From assembly GCF_003991565.1 (NCBI RefSeq), contig NZ_CP032819.1, positions 4,092,001-4,156,000 on the forward strand: 64,000 bases of DNA, read 5' to 3'. Below are positions 62,626-64,000 of this stretch, in pieces (position 1 is the first letter of the stretch; every line of letters begins with the position of its first letter). Source of the stretch: Butyricimonas faecalis (GTDB lineage: Bacteria > Bacteroidota > Bacteroidia > Bacteroidales > Marinifilaceae). Under the pieces are notes generated by a model. The model had not been told where the DNA came from. It searched no databases and saw only the letters and a list, made by a program, of their open reading frames with translations. The position numbers and the translations under genes are program-made.

Positions 62626-63933
62626 ATGAGCAAATTTGAAGTTATTGGTGGGAGACGATTGAAAGGTGAATTGATTCCCCAGGGAGCAAAGAATGAAGCA
62701 TTACAGGTGATCTGTGCTTGTTTGCTGACGAGGGAAGAGGTGATTATCTGTAATATCCCGGAGATATTGGATGTAATGAAATTGATTGATCTGCTTCGGG
62801 GAATGGGAGTGAAGGTGGAGAGACTTCAAAAAGGAGAGTTTTCTTTCCGGGCGAACGAGATCAATTTTGATTACCTGGAAACAGAGGATTTTTACAGTAA
62901 AGCGGCTAGTTTGCGCGGATCGATCATGATTTTAGGCCCGTTGTTAGCCATGCACGGTTGCGGTTTGGTGCCCAAACCGGGAGGGGATAAAATCGGACGG
63001 CGTCGGTTGGATACCCATTTCCTCGGTTTCGAGAAATTGGGAGCCACGTTCGAGTATGATGCTATTTCAGGATGTTACAAGGCTTCTGCCCAGAAATTGC
63101 GGGGGACTTACATGTTACTCGATGAGGCATCCGTGACCGGAACGGCGAATATCATCATGGCAGCCGTGTTGGCAGAAGGGGTAACCACGATCTATAATGC
63201 CGCTTGTGAGCCTTACGTGCAACAATTGTGCCGGATGTTGAATGCCATGGGGGCCCGAATTTCGGGAATTGCCTCCAATTTGTTGACGATTGAGGGGGTT
63301 GAAAGTCTTGGCGGTTGCCAGCATCGTTGTCTGCCCGACATGATCGAGGTAGGCAGTTATATCGGACTTGCTGCATTGACTCGCTCGGAGATCACGATCA
63401 AAAATGTCGCTATTCCCCAGTTAGGTATTATTCCGGATGCATTCCGCAAGTTGGGGATCCGGATTGAGGAGCGTGGAGATGATTTGTATATTCCTCGCCA
63501 GGAGCACTACATGATAGAGGATTTTATTGACGGTTCCATCCTGACGGTTGCCGATGCTCCGTGGCCGGGCTTGACTCCTGACTTGTTGAGTGTATTCCTT
63601 GTTGTGGCAACTCAAGCGAAAGGGAGCGTGCTCATTCACCAGAAAATGTTCGAGAGCCGCTTGTTCTTCGTGGATAAATTAATTGATATGGGAGCGAAGA
63701 TTATTCTTTGTGATCCGCATCGGGCCACGGTTATCGGGCAAAATCATGAATCCCAGTTACGAGCCACCAAGATGACTTCTCCGGATATACGTGCCGGAAT
63801 CGCCTTGTTGATTGCAGCGTTGTCAGCCCAGGGGACAAGTGTCATTGATAACATCGACCAAATTGACCGCGGTTACGAGCATATTGATGAAAAATTGAAT
63901 GCCATCGGTGCGGAGATCAGACGGATTGATTGA
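62626..63933 (+). CDS. murA: UDP-N-acetylglucosamine 1-carboxyvinyltransferase with Asp in the fosfomycin site
   Basis: 435 residues, first committed step of peptidoglycan synthesis (enolpyruvyl transfer from PEP to UDP-GlcNAc). N-terminal substrate site IPQGAKNEALQVICACLL; in the active-site loop the usual cysteine (C115 in E. coli) is aspartate D121: LVPKPGGDKIGRRRLDTHF. Such Asp-type enzymes are active but not alkylated by fosfomycin. C-terminal domain SPDIRAGIALLIAALSAQGT is normal. The gene stands alone in this window on the plus strand. Confidence 0.96.
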   Translation: MSKFEVIGGRRLKGELIPQGAKNEALQVICACLLTREEVIICNIPEILDVMKLIDLLRGMGVKVERLQKGEFSFRANEINFDYLETEDFYSKAASLRGSIMILGPLLAMHGCGLVPKPGGDKIGRRRLDTHFLGFEKLGATFEYDAISGCYKASAQKLRGTYMLLDEASVTGTANIIMAAVLAEGVTTIYNAACEPYVQQLCRMLNAMGARISGIASNLLTIEGVESLGGCQHRCLPDMIEVGSYIGLAALTRSEITIKNVAIPQLGIIPDAFRKLGIRIEERGDDLYIPRQEHYMIEDFIDGSILTVADAPWPGLTPDLLSVFLVVATQAKGSVLIHQKMFESRLFFVDKLIDMGAKIILCDPHRATVIGQNHESQLRATKMTSPDIRAGIALLIAALSAQGTSVIDNIDQIDRGYEHIDEKLNAIGAEIRRID

Positions 63934-64000
63934 GGAATGATTTTTCTATGATCTCTGCTTTTAGCGTGTCCGTGCATTCAGAGAGAAGAGTGGTCATGTT
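63917..64000 (-). CDS. C-terminal end of an unidentified minus-strand gene
   Basis: 28 open codons up to the right edge ending LLSECTDTLKAEIIEKSFLNQSV and a stop at 63917, overlapping the murA end by 17 bp on the opposite strand. The amphipathic pattern looks protein-like, but the family cannot be told. Confidence 0.35.
   Translation of the reverse strand, partial: NMTTLLSECTDTLKAEIIEKSFLNQSV

Overview
The window looks like the chromosome of a gut-type Bacteroidales bacterium, most likely of the Butyricimonas/Odoribacter group (the genus is an inference). The signs are three SusC/RagA-type TonB transporters with ECF sigma and FecR regulators, SusD-type and CYDDKG-type lipoproteins, a cytochrome bd operon led by a DUF4492 protein, a type-B ribosomal protein L31, a GlmU-like protein of the Bacteroidetes type, and promoters of the Bacteroidetes form TTTG-N19-21-TAnnTTTG in front of several genes. 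I saw no rRNA, tRNA, CRISPR array, prophage or insertion sequence.

Layout. 1-4783 (minus strand): ECF sigma, FecR and a SusC cut by the left edge. 5024-8510: an AraC regulator divergent from an MFS exporter joined to an alpha/beta hydrolase, with codon choice unlike its neighbours. 8511-11422: a repeat-rich stretch with three related leader copies (two with an intact promoter and a covarying hairpin), one copy of a 215-bp dispersed element, a papain-like cysteine peptidase and its lipoprotein partner. 11423-18644: SusC, SusD, DUF4843 and PKD-like lipoprotein operon. 18734-20588: a divergent ECF sigma/FecR pair; the FecR is frameshifted. 20666-33817: a second SusC/SusD/DUF4843-like/PKD-like operon followed by a secreted protein of unknown function, a metzincin-type zinc protease, and a paralogue of that protease that has lost every zinc ligand. 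SusCD pairs of the RagAB class take up peptides, and proteases sit beside these operons, so I infer a protein- or peptide-uptake locus rather than a glycan locus.

34057-63933 is mostly core genome: thioesterase, LUD protein, porin, topoisomerase III, TlpA-like thioredoxin, YccF, thioredoxin, SulP transporter, PurF-like protein, CydAB with DUF4492, AI-2E family permease, AhpCF, a DUF3791-DUF3990-DUF3791 cassette, Lon, GlmU-like protein, L31, PgeF, LrgAB, a DEDDh exonuclease, purine nucleoside phosphorylase, LpxK, SppA and MurA.

Three genes (fecR at 19456, thioredoxin at 40109, lon at 51549) are each broken by what looks like one missing base in a short homopolymer, and the MFS-hydrolase fusion could have the same cause. 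This points to residual assembly errors, so each break should be checked before any biological reading. The most interesting unexplained material is the duplicated leader RNA at 8.5-11.4 kb, the two 11-bp-period repeat elements, the active/dead protease pair, and the PurF-like protein without its catalytic cysteine.
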